A DNA stretch of 64,000 nt, from positions 1-64,000 of the forward strand of contig NZ_FQXG01000002.1 in assembly GCF_900129905.1 (NCBI RefSeq), read 5' to 3'. This document shows positions 17,061 through 26,291 of the stretch, piece by piece. The notes beneath the pieces were generated by a model that had not been told where the DNA came from, made no database searches, and saw only the letters and a list, made by a program, of their open reading frames with translations. The stretch is from Ferrimonas marina. Its GTDB lineage: Bacteria > Pseudomonadota > Gammaproteobacteria > Enterobacterales > Shewanellaceae. The translations under genes were made by a program, and so were the position numbers. Position 1 is the stretch's first letter, and every line of letters begins with the position of its first letter.

Positions 17061-17685
17061 CTCCGGTCATGTTCAAGCTCCATCTTGTTTGAGCGGCCAG
17101 GTCCTGTTTCAGCAAACTGGCAGCGCCAACGATCGCCTCCGAACCGATAGTGAGGCCCTGGATCACCGTGGCATTGGCACCGACAAAGGCGCCCTCACCG
17201 ATCTGCACCTGGCCACACAGGCGGGCCCCTGGTGCGATATGCACATGGGCCGCCAGACGGCAGTCGTGATCGACACTGGCGGCGGTGTTGATCAGGCTGT
17301 TGGCTCCGATCTCAGCGCCGGCCTGGACAATGGCGCCACTGAGCACCTGGCTGCCCGGTGCCAGGCGAGCAAAGCGGGAGACCCGCGCACTGTCACACAC
17401 CAGGGTGGCAAAGCCATATCCCAGTGCGCTGAAGCGCTCGAACACCCGCTGGCGCAGACTGTCCCCGGGTAGCATGCCGATGCCGTTGACCAGCTCAACC
17501 TGTTGCGGCGTCCACTGCTGTTGCAGCTGCGCTTCGCTGAGCAGCGGCAGGGCTGCCAGCGCTTCACGCCCGGCGGGACGCTCCGGTGCCACCAGCGCCA
17601 GCGGGGCGCGCCCCTGCTCCGTCAGCAGGTCCACCAGCACCGCGGCATGGCCGCCGGCTCCAAGCACAACGACGGGCTTACTCAT
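17047..17685 (-). CDS. legH: NeuD/PglD-like sugar O/N-acetyltransferase
   Basis: This 212-residue protein has an N-terminal Rossmann-like PglD_N domain (KPVVVLGAGGHAAVLVDLL) and a left-handed beta-helix of hexapeptide repeats (about 95-205; LINTAASVDHDCRLAAHVHI, GEGAFVGANATVIQGLTIG). In the legionaminic pathway LegH adds the N4-acetyl group to the 4-amino sugar. NeuD-type O-acetylation is the alternative. It overlaps the synthase gene by eight bases. Confidence 0.82.
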   Translation of the reverse strand: MSKPVVVLGAGGHAAVLVDLLTEQGRAPLALVAPERPAGREALAALPLLSEAQLQQQWTPQQVELVNGIGMLPGDSLRQRVFERFSALGYGFATLVCDSARVSRFARLAPGSQVLSGAIVQAGAEIGANSLINTAASVDHDCRLAAHVHIAPGARLCGQVQIGEGAFVGANATVIQGLTIGSEAIVGAASLLKQDLAAQTRWSLNMTGGGHG

Positions 17686-18751
17686 CGATCAGCTCCCCCA
17701 CCCGGTAAGCACGGCGGGCCGGCTGCCCCAGCAGTGCCCAGTAATGGCTCGGTGACATGCCGGTGCCGGGGCGCTTGCAGCAGAGATCCGCCGTAGTGAA
17801 GCGCTGACCAACCTCCATAGCCCGGGCTGCCACCAGGCTCTTGCGGGCGATGGGGCGATTGGGCAGCTCCGACGCTGTCGGCGCCTTAACCCGGCTACCC
17901 AGCGCCAGTGAGACCGCCCGCACCGCAGTGACCATCTCAGTCAGGGCATCCGGTTCCAGCGAGGCTTTGTGATCCGGCCCCTCCATCTGACAATCCAGGG
18001 TAAAGTGCTTCTCGATCACCACGGCGCCACGGGCAGCGGCGGCCACCGGAACGGTGATGCCGGCGCTGTGATCCGAGTACCCCACCGGCAGGTCAAAGGC
18101 GCAGGCCAAGGTGTCCATGGCGCGCAGGTTGATCTCCGCCATCGGCGCTGGATATTCGGTGGTGCAGTGCAGCAGCGTCACCTTCTGCTGCAGGGCGCGC
18201 TGCCCCTCGGTGCTGACAAAGGCCTGTTGAAAGGCCTCCAAGCTCGGCTCGCTGTCGGCGGAGGTGACCAAACCAAAGGCGATCACCGACAGCGCCGCCT
18301 CCACCTCTGCCAGGGTGGCCATGCCGGTGGAGACGATCAGATCGCAACCGGTGCGTGCGTGCTCCAGCACAAAAGGCAGGTTGGTCAACTCGCCGGAGGG
18401 CAACTTGAGGGTTTTCAGGCCGAGATCGCCCACCAGAAAGCGCAGGCTGTCGCTGTCAAAGGCGGTACTGAGAAACTCGATACCCCGTTTTTCGCAGTGG
18501 GCCACCAGCGCCTTATGGGTGGGGAAGTCCAGCTCAAGCCGGCTGAGCATCGCCAGCTGCGACTCGCTTACGCCGGTATTGCGGCTCTGGTACTGCGCTT
18601 GCTGAGCCTCAGCGGTGACCAGTTCACTGGCCTTAAAGGTTTGAAACTTCACCACGTCGGCACCCGCTGCATGGGCGGCATCCACCAAGGCAAAGGCCAG
18701 CTCTGCACTGCCGTTGTGGTTCACGCCGGCCTCGGCGATGATCCGGGTCAT
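17678..18751 (-). CDS. legI: Nonulosonic acid synthase (NeuB/LegI family)
   Basis: This 357-residue enzyme has a NeuB TIM-barrel (about 1-270, with IIAEAGVNHNGSAELAFALV and VSTGMATLAEVE) and a C-terminal SAF antifreeze-like domain (about 290-350). It condenses phosphoenolpyruvate with a 2,4-diacetamido-trideoxyhexose to give the nonulosonic acid. It overlaps the epimerase gene by ATGA. Discrimination of LegI from NeuB rests on the surrounding LegB/C/H genes. Confidence 0.9.
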   Translation of the reverse strand: MTRIIAEAGVNHNGSAELAFALVDAAHAAGADVVKFQTFKASELVTAEAQQAQYQSRNTGVSESQLAMLSRLELDFPTHKALVAHCEKRGIEFLSTAFDSDSLRFLVGDLGLKTLKLPSGELTNLPFVLEHARTGCDLIVSTGMATLAEVEAALSVIAFGLVTSADSEPSLEAFQQAFVSTEGQRALQQKVTLLHCTTEYPAPMAEINLRAMDTLACAFDLPVGYSDHSAGITVPVAAAARGAVVIEKHFTLDCQMEGPDHKASLEPDALTEMVTAVRAVSLALGSRVKAPTASELPNRPIARKSLVAARAMEVGQRFTTADLCCKRPGTGMSPSHYWALLGQPARRAYRVGELIDE

Positions 18752-19914
18752 GCGCTCTCCTTCTGGGGCAAGTCGTAGAATTCGGAGGCCGGCTTGGCCG
18801 GCATGGATTTGAGCAGTTCGACCACCTGTCCACTGGCGTCACCGCCGCCGTAGGGCAGATAGCGAGCCCGTTGCCCCGACTCACGCCAGGCCAGGGCTTG
18901 TGCCATCGCTTGGGCAATGGCGGTGCGATTGGCGGCGCAATGAAACACACTGTCGGCGGCCAGGCGCCCAAGCTGGCGCTGGCCAATGTTGACGGTGGGG
19001 CGCGCCAACGCGGGCACTTCGATCAGGCCACTGGAGGAGTTGCCGATCACCATCTCCGCCTCGGCGACGGCGCTGAGGTAGCGCTTCTGACCCAGCGAAG
19101 GGATCGCCAGCACCCGCTCTGGCCTTTGTTGGGCATAGGCCTCCAGGGCGGGGATCAGGCTGCGCCCCTGCTCGTCGGCATTGGGGTAGGTCAGGATCAC
19201 CTTAAGCTCGGGGTAATCATCCAGTGCCGCCAGCATGGCCTCAAAGCTGGCCTTGGCGGGCTCATCCGCCAGTGTCACGGGATGGTAGGTAGCCACCACA
19301 AAGGGGCCGGAGAGATCCCAGTTGAGCGAGCGGGACAACGCGTGGCGGTCCATCCGGCTGGACCGGGTCAGGTGATCCAAGCCGATGGCACCGACATTGA
19401 ACACCCGTTGGGGCGACTCCCCCATCTGGATCACCCGCTGCCGATAGGGCTCAGCAGCGGTGCAGTGCAGGGTACTGAGCTTGGTGATGGCGTGCCGCAT
19501 GGCGTCATCGTTGGCGCCCTCACTGATCTCGCCGCCATGCAGATGCAGCACCGGCACCGACAGCAGCAAAGCAGCTTGAGCGGCGGCCAATGCCTCATAC
19601 CGATCCCCCAGGATCACCAGGACATCGGGCTGCAGCTTTGCCAACGCCTCGGCCACCCCGGTCACCGCGCGGCCCATGCTTGCGGCAATGGCCACCGGAG
19701 TGTCCAGCTCGGAAAGGATCGGTACCTGGGCATCAACACCAAAGCCATCGTCCAGGATCCCTTGCAGGGTGTAGCCCAGCTCTTCACTCAGGTGAGAGCC
19801 ACTGACCACTAGTTGCAATCGCAACGCTGGGTCGGCCTCTATGTCTTTGAGCAACCAGTAGAGCAGGCCGTAATCGGCCCGGGTACCGGTGAAGACCGCC
19901 ACGGTTTTAGTCAT
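18748..19914 (-). CDS. legG: Hydrolysing sugar-nucleotide 2-epimerase (NeuC/LegG family)
   Basis: This 388-residue protein begins with KTVAVFTGTRADYGLLYWLL, the NeuC/LegG signature, and has a GT-B-like fold (ALDDYPELKVILTYPNADEQ, IGNSSSGLIEVPALARPTVN). It removes the nucleotide and inverts C2, giving the free 2,4-diacetamido sugar for LegI. The start at 19914 overlaps the aminotransferase end by eight bases. A longer frame upstream is entirely inside legC and lacks homology. A hydrolysing epimerase argues for the legionaminic rather than the PseG route. Confidence 0.9.
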   Translation of the reverse strand: MTKTVAVFTGTRADYGLLYWLLKDIEADPALRLQLVVSGSHLSEELGYTLQGILDDGFGVDAQVPILSELDTPVAIAASMGRAVTGVAEALAKLQPDVLVILGDRYEALAAAQAALLLSVPVLHLHGGEISEGANDDAMRHAITKLSTLHCTAAEPYRQRVIQMGESPQRVFNVGAIGLDHLTRSSRMDRHALSRSLNWDLSGPFVVATYHPVTLADEPAKASFEAMLAALDDYPELKVILTYPNADEQGRSLIPALEAYAQQRPERVLAIPSLGQKRYLSAVAEAEMVIGNSSSGLIEVPALARPTVNIGQRQLGRLAADSVFHCAANRTAIAQAMAQALAWRESGQRARYLPYGGGDASGQVVELLKSMPAKPASEFYDLPQKESA

Positions 19915-21079
19915 GCTCGCCCCCGGTCCGGGTTGCTTGCACCAGCGCTGAGCTGGGCAGGTTGACCACCCGCGCCTCGGCCCATTCGGCGTTGGGCAGC
20001 GGGCCACGCTGGGCACTTTGGTACATCGGCAGTCGATGCATCAGCTGCCACACCGGTCGGGTCATCACCCCTGCGGCGTTGGTCTGCTCCAACAGCTGAT
20101 CCCGCGCAGCGCGATCCGGGCAGATCACCCCATTGAGCCAGAAATTTGAGTGGGCGTAGTCCGGCTCATCGATGAAGCGGTAATCGGAACCGGCAAAGAA
20201 CTGGCGATACTGCTCCGCCACCTGCCGCTTGCTGTGCAGCAGTCGGTCAAGCTGCTCCATCTGGCCGCAGCCCAGGGCCGCGTTGAGGTTGGGCATACGG
20301 TAGTTGAAGCCCGCTTCGTCATGCAGATACTCGAAGGCGTGGGGCAGCTTGGCGGTGGTGGTGAGGTGTTTGGCACGGGCCCCCAGGGTCGAGCTCTGGC
20401 ACAGCACCATGCCGCCCCCGCCGGTGGTGATCACCTTGTTGCCATTGAAGCTCAGCGCGGCGGTCAGGCCGATGCTGCCGGCGGGCCGCCCCCGGTAGAG
20501 TGAACCCAGGGCTTCTGCCGCATCCTCCACCAACGCCAGGTTCCAGCGCTTGGCCACGGCGCTAAGTTCGGTCAGCTGCACCGGATGGCCAAAGGAGTGC
20601 ATCGGCAGGATGGCGCGGATCGGCGCCTTGCTGGCCCGGTGACGGCACTGCCCTTCCCCGTCCAACTCCGCTTGTTCGCACAGCCAGGCCTCGGTCGCCT
20701 CGGGGCAAAGACCTAAGCTGACCGGGCTGACATCCAGCAACACCGGTTCCGCGCCCATATGCTTCAACGCATTGCAGGTGGCCACGAAGGTCAGTGCCTG
20801 GGTCAACACCAGGTCACCGGCCTGGACGCCAGCCAGGTGCAGCGCGGTATGCAGCGCCGCGGTACCATTAACCGTGGCCACCGCGGCCCCGGCACCGGTG
20901 GCCTTGATGATCTGCTGCTCAAACCGATCGACGTAAGCGCCAACGCTGGAGACAAAGGTGCTGTCCAAGGTGTCGTTGACGTAGGCGCGTTCGGCTCCGT
21001 CAAAGCGGGGGGCATGCAGGGGGATAAATTCGTCGGTGCGGTAGATCTCCCGCACCTTGTGGATCAGTCGCTGCTCCAT
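19907..21079 (-). CDS. legC: PLP-dependent sugar aminotransferase LegC (DegT/DnrJ/EryC1 family)
   Basis: 390 residues. The PLP-binding lysine is in LSFNGNKVITTGGGGM near residue 210. Other family segments are STFVSSVGAYVDRFE near residue 40 and NGTAALHTALHLAGVQ near residue 70. It would aminate the 4-keto intermediate made by LegB. It lies three bases after legB. Confidence 0.9.
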   Translation of the reverse strand: MEQRLIHKVREIYRTDEFIPLHAPRFDGAERAYVNDTLDSTFVSSVGAYVDRFEQQIIKATGAGAAVATVNGTAALHTALHLAGVQAGDLVLTQALTFVATCNALKHMGAEPVLLDVSPVSLGLCPEATEAWLCEQAELDGEGQCRHRASKAPIRAILPMHSFGHPVQLTELSAVAKRWNLALVEDAAEALGSLYRGRPAGSIGLTAALSFNGNKVITTGGGGMVLCQSSTLGARAKHLTTTAKLPHAFEYLHDEAGFNYRMPNLNAALGCGQMEQLDRLLHSKRQVAEQYRQFFAGSDYRFIDEPDYAHSNFWLNGVICPDRAARDQLLEQTNAAGVMTRPVWQLMHRLPMYQSAQRGPLPNAEWAEARVVNLPSSALVQATRTGGEHD

Positions 21080-21082
21080 CGA

Positions 21083-22276
21083 CTACATCTTCCCATCCAG
21101 GTACTTGCCATTGTCCTCATGACCAAACTCCGGCAACAGCTGGCGGAACAGGCTGACCATCTGGGGCTTGTCCCACTGGCGTCGGTGCTGCATCAACAGG
21201 ACTTGCGCCTCGAAACTGTCCAGCTGTCGACCATCAAACTGAGGTTCATTCTGGATCACCCCAAGTTGGGCAAAGCGTTCCATGTCCAGGGTTTCGGTGC
21301 CGGTATAAAACTCCTCGAACGGCTTCTCCCCTGTGGTGTCGCTGCCGGTGAACAGGCAGGGCCAGCAGAGGTTGCCCGGCGCCATCCCTGCGGCACGTTC
21401 ACGCGCCTGCTGCTCCGAGTCACACAGCCAGGGGGTGTAACCCCGTTGTGTCAGGTAGCGCTGAGCGATATCGGCAAAGGAGACCAGGTGCTGTTCGCTG
21501 TCGAGCTTGGGAAAGAAGATGTCACGGTTCTCCCCCAGCAGGCAGGACATCAGGCAAAGCTCTCCCGCTTCCTGGGGGGTGACGAAGTAGCGGGTGATGT
21601 CATTAGGGGCGACGATGGGCTGGCGCTTCTCCAGACGCTGGTTAAATCCATGCAGCAGGGAACCGTCGGAGAAGGCGACGTTAGCAAAGCGCGCAGTGGA
21701 GATCTCGATCTCCAGGCTTCGTCGCATCAGGAACATCTCCATGATCCGCTTGGAAGCCCCCATCATGTTGACCGGGTTGGCCGCCTTATCGGTGGAAACG
21801 CAGAAGTACTTCTTCACCCCCGCCTTGATGGATTGGGCCAGGGTCTTATCGGTGTTGAGGATGTTGACCTCAACCATCCGCATCAGGGTGTAGGGGTCTT
21901 TCTCACTGCGGACATGCTTCAGCGCCGACAGATTGAGGACGTAATCGTACTGGCCATCGGCCTCGATAAAGGCGTCGTACTGCCAACTGCCGATATCAAG
22001 CGCAAAGGTCTGGAAGTCGCCATCGATGTAACCAAAGCCGCTGCGGATATCCCGCACCAGCTCCACCAGGTTGTTCTCGCTGATATCCACCACGTGCAGC
22101 TTTTGCGGCTGGCGCTTGAAGATCTCCTTGGTCACCGCCTGGCCGATGGACCCGGCACCGCCAAGTACCAGGAAGCGGCTGCCGCGGACCTTGTCCTGCA
22201 GCTGCGCATCCCAGTGTTGAATGTCCTGGTCAAGCAGAGGGGTCGAGCGACCGATAAGGTCGAGCATGGCGTGCAT
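21083..22276 (-). CDS. legB: NDP-GlcNAc 4,6-dehydratase LegB (FlaA1/CapD family)
   Basis: This 397-residue extended SDR protein has a nucleotide-binding motif in VLGGAGSIGQAVTKEIFK near residue 38 and the catalytic segment CVSTDKAANPVNMMGASKR near residue 160. It performs the first committed step, dehydrating the nucleotide-activated GlcNAc. It lacks the membrane helices of the larger CapD-type proteins. A 74-base gap separates it from the upstream small gene. Confidence 0.88.
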   Translation of the reverse strand: MHAMLDLIGRSTPLLDQDIQHWDAQLQDKVRGSRFLVLGGAGSIGQAVTKEIFKRQPQKLHVVDISENNLVELVRDIRSGFGYIDGDFQTFALDIGSWQYDAFIEADGQYDYVLNLSALKHVRSEKDPYTLMRMVEVNILNTDKTLAQSIKAGVKKYFCVSTDKAANPVNMMGASKRIMEMFLMRRSLEIEISTARFANVAFSDGSLLHGFNQRLEKRQPIVAPNDITRYFVTPQEAGELCLMSCLLGENRDIFFPKLDSEQHLVSFADIAQRYLTQRGYTPWLCDSEQQARERAAGMAPGNLCWPCLFTGSDTTGEKPFEEFYTGTETLDMERFAQLGVIQNEPQFDGRQLDSFEAQVLLMQHRRQWDKPQMVSLFRQLLPEFGHEDNGKYLDGKM

Positions 22277-22350
22277 CTGTGTCTCGCAAAGGGCCCCGAC
22301 GGGCCCGTTCTGTCTATGTCTGTTTGGGGCAACCGCTCAGATGGCGGGGG

Positions 22351-22602
22351 TTAGCTGAACAGCTCCACCAACTCGTACTCGAAGTAATCCGCCAGGCCGA
22401 GGTAGTCACTGCGCTCCATACAGGCGCTCAGCTCTGGAAACAGCAGCTTGGCCTGCTCCAGCCTCTCCACTTCCAGCTTGGGAAACTGCTTAACGATGTG
22501 GGGCATCAGCTCCTTGATCTCAGCGTTGGCCGCCAGGGTCTGGCCAGTGCGCAGTTGGCCTGCCACCCGCTTGAGCTCTTTCAATAACTGGTGGCGTTTC
22601 AT
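22351..22602 (-). CDS. Small hypothetical protein between maf and legB
   Basis: This 83-residue, probably helical, soluble protein has no signal peptide or membrane helix. Its start overlaps the maf stop by four bases, so it is translated with the glycosyltransferase. The C-terminal half is acidic and aromatic (YLGLADYFEYELVELF). I do not recognise a family. Position suggests a partner of the flagellin glycosyltransferase, which is inference only. Confidence 0.7.
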   Translation of the reverse strand: MKRHQLLKELKRVAGQLRTGQTLAANAEIKELMPHIVKQFPKLEVERLEQAKLLFPELSACMERSDYLGLADYFEYELVELFS

Positions 22603-23897
22603 GCGACCTCCTCCAGGGACACGGTGCCCTTAATCAGGGCACCAATGGTGCCGGTGTTGATAAAGCGCACCTGGGGACGGTTAGCGATGTAGCTCTCCAT
22701 AAAGTAGAGCGCCCGGGCAAAGGGCCCTTCGGTGGGCAGACGCTCACCGTTTTGACCCAGTACGGTAAAGGTGGCGTTCTTGTGGTATGCGTTCAGCTCG
22801 CCCTCTTCATAGCCGGTATGGGTTCGACCATCGACGTAAGCAAAGTCACAGCCGTACAGCTCCACCTCCTCGGCCCCCATCTGCACCGCCAGATCCAGCG
22901 CTGAGTGGGTCACTACCCCGCCGTTAACCAGCACGCCGCAATCCGCTTTGCGGGCAAACTTCTTGTACAGCTCGCTGTTGCCGGCCGCCAGGTAGCGCGG
23001 GCCGTTCCAGCTCTCCAGCACCTTGGTGTCCAGACGCGGCAAATGCACCAGCGGCACCCCTTGGATACGGTCAGTCTGCAGGTGATGTTCGTTGATGGTG
23101 GGGTCAATGGTGACCACGTAATCCGGGGTGATACCGGCATCAAGCAGTGCCTTCAGGCCTGTATCTACGCTGATCAAGGTGGTGCTGGCGCGCTGCTGCT
23201 TGATCCGCTCCAGTCCGTACTGCAACGATGGGCCGGCAGCCACCACCATCGCCCGTTTATTGCGACCCGCCAGTTGATGCGCTTCGCTGTCAAACAGGTT
23301 GAACAGAGACTTCACCTCGCCCTGCTTCGCTTTCAGATGCTCGCGGAAACGTGCCTCAATGGCCGCATCGCCGACCTTGTGCAGCTGGTTGATGTAATCG
23401 ATGTTGAGATGACCGTGCAGCTGGTTGCAGGCATCTTCAAAGCGCTCATCCGCCAGCATCAGCTCCGAGGTGATCGCCGCTAGGGGCTTAGCCAGGCGCA
23501 CGTTATCGCCGTAGCGCAGCTGGGTGCGCTCATCCGCCAACCAGGGCAGCTGATCGGAGTTGGCCAGCACGTAGTTAAACAGGCCGGGGTTGAGGATCAG
23601 CACATCCAGGGTTTCAAGTCCATCACGGCGCAATAGCAGCTGCTGCAGATCCCCCAGGCCGGTACCACACACCATGGCGTAAGGCGCGCCTTTAGGCACA
23701 CTATGGGCCTGCTTGGTGGCCTCGGCGATGCGGTTATGACGGCTGGTCAACTGTACGCCACGTTGGGCTACGGTCACCTGCAGCCCCTGTACCAGGGTGA
23801 TCTCGGCACTGATATCCGGTTCGGAGGCCAAACGCTCGGCCACCTCGGGCCAACGGCGGCGGATAACCGTCAGGTTGGCATCAAGAAATTGGGTCAT
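22599..23897 (-). CDS. Maf-type flagellin glycosyltransferase (MptE-like / DUF115)
   Basis: This 432-residue protein belongs to the motility-associated factor family. Visible features are GTGLGDLQQLLLRRDGLETL near residue 75, AMVVAAGPSLQYGLERIKQQ near residue 215 and YVVTIDPTINEHHL near residue 255, which form the sialyltransferase-like core. Maf proteins transfer pseudaminic or legionaminic acid to flagellin Ser/Thr. It is shorter than many Maf proteins (often over 600 residues). It is preceded by a sigma-54 promoter. Confidence 0.88.
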   Translation of the reverse strand: MTQFLDANLTVIRRRWPEVAERLASEPDISAEITLVQGLQVTVAQRGVQLTSRHNRIAEATKQAHSVPKGAPYAMVCGTGLGDLQQLLLRRDGLETLDVLILNPGLFNYVLANSDQLPWLADERTQLRYGDNVRLAKPLAAITSELMLADERFEDACNQLHGHLNIDYINQLHKVGDAAIEARFREHLKAKQGEVKSLFNLFDSEAHQLAGRNKRAMVVAAGPSLQYGLERIKQQRASTTLISVDTGLKALLDAGITPDYVVTIDPTINEHHLQTDRIQGVPLVHLPRLDTKVLESWNGPRYLAAGNSELYKKFARKADCGVLVNGGVVTHSALDLAVQMGAEEVELYGCDFAYVDGRTHTGYEEGELNAYHKNATFTVLGQNGERLPTEGPFARALYFMESYIANRPQVRFINTGTIGALIKGTVSLEEVA

Positions 23898-24002
23898 CGC
23901 TATTCACTTCTTCGTTAGTGGGCCGGGCGGATGCAGCCGTCCGTGCCATCTCTGAAACCAGGCGCAATCAGCAGGATCGCCTTATTGCTTTGCCGCCAGC
24001 TC

Positions 24003-24018
24003 TGCAAACAGCGTGCCA
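24003..24018 (-). promoter_or_regulatory. Sigma-54 promoter upstream of maf and the leg genes
   Basis: On the minus strand the segment reads TGGCACGCTGTTTGCA, an essentially perfect match to the RpoN consensus with correct -24/-12 spacing. The start point would be near 23991, leaving a leader of about 95 bases before maf. Confidence 0.88.
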
Positions 24019-24149
24019 CTGGCTTAATCGTCCGGTTTTTCCGCGCTGTGAGGGTAAAACCGCAGCGCCGTACGCGACACTCTTGCCAGCAGGCGTCATT
24101 GTGGGGAAACGCTACTTCCGCCCCTTTTCCGCCTCAGTGAAACAGCCAT

Positions 24150-24173
24150 AAAAAAAGGGAGCCGATGGCTCCC
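24150..24173 (-). terminator. Terminator after flagellin 1
   Basis: The stem GGGAGCC (24157-24163) pairs with GGCTCCC (24167-24173) and is followed on the minus strand by a T-run. It separates flagellin transcription from maf. Confidence 0.85.
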
Positions 24174-24195
24174 CTTCTCCTTTTCCAGGTCTGGC

Positions 24196-25026
24196 TTACA
24201 GCAGGCCCATCACCAGGCCGCCCATCTGGTTGGACTGGGCCAGGATGTTGGTGCCGGCCTGAACCAGCAGTTGATTCTTGGTCATGTTGGCGGTTTCAAT
24301 GGCAAAGTCCGCGTCCATAATGCGACCCTTGGCCGCCTCGGTGTTTTCTACGATGTTGGTCAGGTTGTTGATGGTGTGATCAACCCGGTTGATGTTGGCA
24401 CCGAAGGTGGCGCGAGCACCGTTGACGGTATCCAGCATCGCCATGGCGTCGCTGATCGCCTGATCGATATCGGCACCGGCGGAGCTGCCGATATCACCCC
24501 CCAGAGACAGGCTGGAGATCCCATCCACGCCCACGGTCAGTTTGTCGTTCGGATCGGTAGAAGCACCGATCTGGAAGGTGACACCGGTGGCGGCGCCGGA
24601 GCTTTCAAACGCATCGAACACGTTGCGGCCAGCGAATTCGGTGGTGGAGATGATGCGATCGATCTCGGTAGACAGTTCCTGGAACTCGGCGTTCAGGGCA
24701 TCCAGTTCGGCAGAGCCGTTGGTGCCGTTGGCGGCCTGGGTAGCCAGGTCTTTCATGCGGTAGGAGATGTTGGTGATCTCATCCAGGGCACCCTCAGCCA
24801 CCTGCATCATACCGATGGCGTCTTGACCGTTGCGCATCGCAACCTGCATGCCACGGGAGTTGGCCTCCATACGGTTGGCGATCTGCAGGCCAGCGGCGTC
24901 GTCTTTGGCGGAGTTAATGCGCAAGCCGGTGGACAGACGCTCCATGGCGACGCCCATGGCGGAGTTGGAACGGCCCAGGGAGTTTTGCGCAACCAGGGAG
25001 TTGTAGTTGGTTTGGATAGACAGCAT
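24196..25026 (-). CDS. lafA: Lateral flagellin, copy 1
   Basis: This 276-residue flagellin has the conserved N-terminal D0/D1 (SIQTNYNSLVAQNSLGRSNS) and C-terminal D1/D0 (NQLLVQAGTNILAQSNQMGG) and almost no central domain, so it forms a minimal filament. The start at 25026 is preferred because GGAG lies six bases upstream; the in-frame GTG at 25038 lies on that binding site. It is the copy nearest the glycosylation genes and differs most from the other two in the central part. Confidence 0.95.
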   Translation of the reverse strand: MLSIQTNYNSLVAQNSLGRSNSAMGVAMERLSTGLRINSAKDDAAGLQIANRMEANSRGMQVAMRNGQDAIGMMQVAEGALDEITNISYRMKDLATQAANGTNGSAELDALNAEFQELSTEIDRIISTTEFAGRNVFDAFESSGAATGVTFQIGASTDPNDKLTVGVDGISSLSLGGDIGSSAGADIDQAISDAMAMLDTVNGARATFGANINRVDHTINNLTNIVENTEAAKGRIMDADFAIETANMTKNQLLVQAGTNILAQSNQMGGLVMGLL

Positions 25027-25082
25027 GGTGTTCTCCACTTATCCAGTGTGTTTATGTACCAACCCCACAGACGACAAGGTTT

Positions 25083-25109
25083 TGCTCGGCCTTAAACATA
25101 AAGCGTCAA
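25083..25109 (-). promoter_or_regulatory. Possible sigma-28 promoter of flagellin 1
   Basis: On the minus strand TTGACGCT, 11 bases and GCCGAGCA resemble the sigma-28 pattern TAAAGTTT-N11-GCCGATAA. The -10 part matches six of eight bases and the -35 part is weak. The distance to the start codon (about 57 bases) is reasonable. Confidence 0.35.
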
Positions 25110-25224
25110 TTTCACCGCGAATGCCGTTTTCCTGACCATTACCTCCACCCCGGAATCCTTTGCTTGGGTGTTTACTGTTCAAGCTGGCTGTATTTTCTGC
25201 TGCAGCGTTTTTATAGCCAAAAAC

Positions 25225-25248
25225 AAAAAAGGGAGCCCGAAGGCTCCC
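25225..25248 (-). terminator. Terminator after flagellin 2
   Basis: The stem GGGAGCC (25231-25237), loop CGAA and GGCTCCC (25242-25248) is followed on the minus strand by a T-run. It is the same hairpin as after the other two flagellins. Confidence 0.87.
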
Positions 25249-25270
25249 TTTACGGTCAGCTTCAACCGAC

Positions 25271-26101
25271 TTACAGCAAACCCATTACCAGGCCGCCCAT
25301 CTGGTTGGACTGGGCCAGGATGTTGGTGCCGGCCTGAACCAGCAGCTGGTTCTTGGTCATGTTGGCGGTTTCGATAGCGAAATCGGTATCCATGATACGA
25401 CCCTTGGCCGCTTCGGTGTTCTCAACGATGTTGGACAGGTTGTTGATGGTGTGTTCAACACGGTTGATGTTGGCACCGAAGGTGGCGCGGTGGCCGTTAA
25501 CTTCGTCCAGCAGACCCATGGCTGCATCGATAGCGTTATCGATTGCAGTGGCGTCGGAGGTCAGGTTGTGACCGCTCATGCTGATGCCGGAAATGCCGTT
25601 CATACCCACGGTCAGCTTGTCGCCGGCGTTGGTGGAGGCACCAATCTGGAAGGTCACACCGCTGCCACCACCAGAAGTTTCGAACGCCTGGAACACGTTA
25701 CGGCCAGCGAACTCGGTAGTATCAATGATACGGTCGATTTCAGAGGACAGCTCCTGGAACTCGGCGTCCAGAGCGGCCAGCTCAGCGGTACCGTTGGTGC
25801 CGTTAGCAGCCTGGGTAGCCAGGTCCTTCATGCGGTAGGCGATGTTGGTGATCTCATCCAGGGCACCTTCAGCAACCTGCATCATGCCGATAGCATCTTG
25901 ACCGTTACGCTGAGCCACCTGCATGCCGCGGGAGTTGGCTTCCATACGGTTGGCGATCTGCAGGCCAGCAGCATCATCCTTGGCGGAGTTGATGCGGAAG
26001 CCAGTGGACAGACGCTCCATGGCAACGCCCATGGCGGAGTTGGAACGACCCAGGGAGTTTTGAGCAACCAGGGAGTTGTAGTTAGTTTGGATAGACAGCA
26101 T
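25271..26101 (-). CDS. lafA: Lateral flagellin, copy 2
   Basis: This 276-residue flagellin is nearly identical to copies 1 and 3 over its first 130 and last 60 residues. The variable central part is about residues 145-205 (GGGSGVTFQIGASTNAGDK). The start at 26101 has GGAG six bases upstream; the ATG at 26113 overlaps that site. It has its own leader and terminator, so it is probably a separate transcript. Confidence 0.95.
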   Translation of the reverse strand: MLSIQTNYNSLVAQNSLGRSNSAMGVAMERLSTGFRINSAKDDAAGLQIANRMEANSRGMQVAQRNGQDAIGMMQVAEGALDEITNIAYRMKDLATQAANGTNGTAELAALDAEFQELSSEIDRIIDTTEFAGRNVFQAFETSGGGSGVTFQIGASTNAGDKLTVGMNGISGISMSGHNLTSDATAIDNAIDAAMGLLDEVNGHRATFGANINRVEHTINNLSNIVENTEAAKGRIMDTDFAIETANMTKNQLLVQAGTNILAQSNQMGGLVMGLL

Positions 26102-26242
26102 GGAAGACTCCATTTATTCCGTTGTTTAGGTTCAATAGCTAGAAACGACCCTGTTGGCCAAAGACCTAAAACCCTCTGTCCACTTTTACCAGGCAGCAAC
26201 ACCCCAAAACCACAACCACAACACTTGCAACACCACACAAAC

Positions 26243-26266
26243 AAAAAAGGGAGCCCGAAGGCTCCC
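26243..26266 (-). terminator. Terminator after flagellin 3
   Basis: The stem GGGAGCC (26249-26255), loop CGAA and GGCTCCC (26260-26266) is followed on the minus strand by a T-run. Confidence 0.87.
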
Positions 26267-26291
26267 ATCGCATTGCGTGACAGATAACGTC

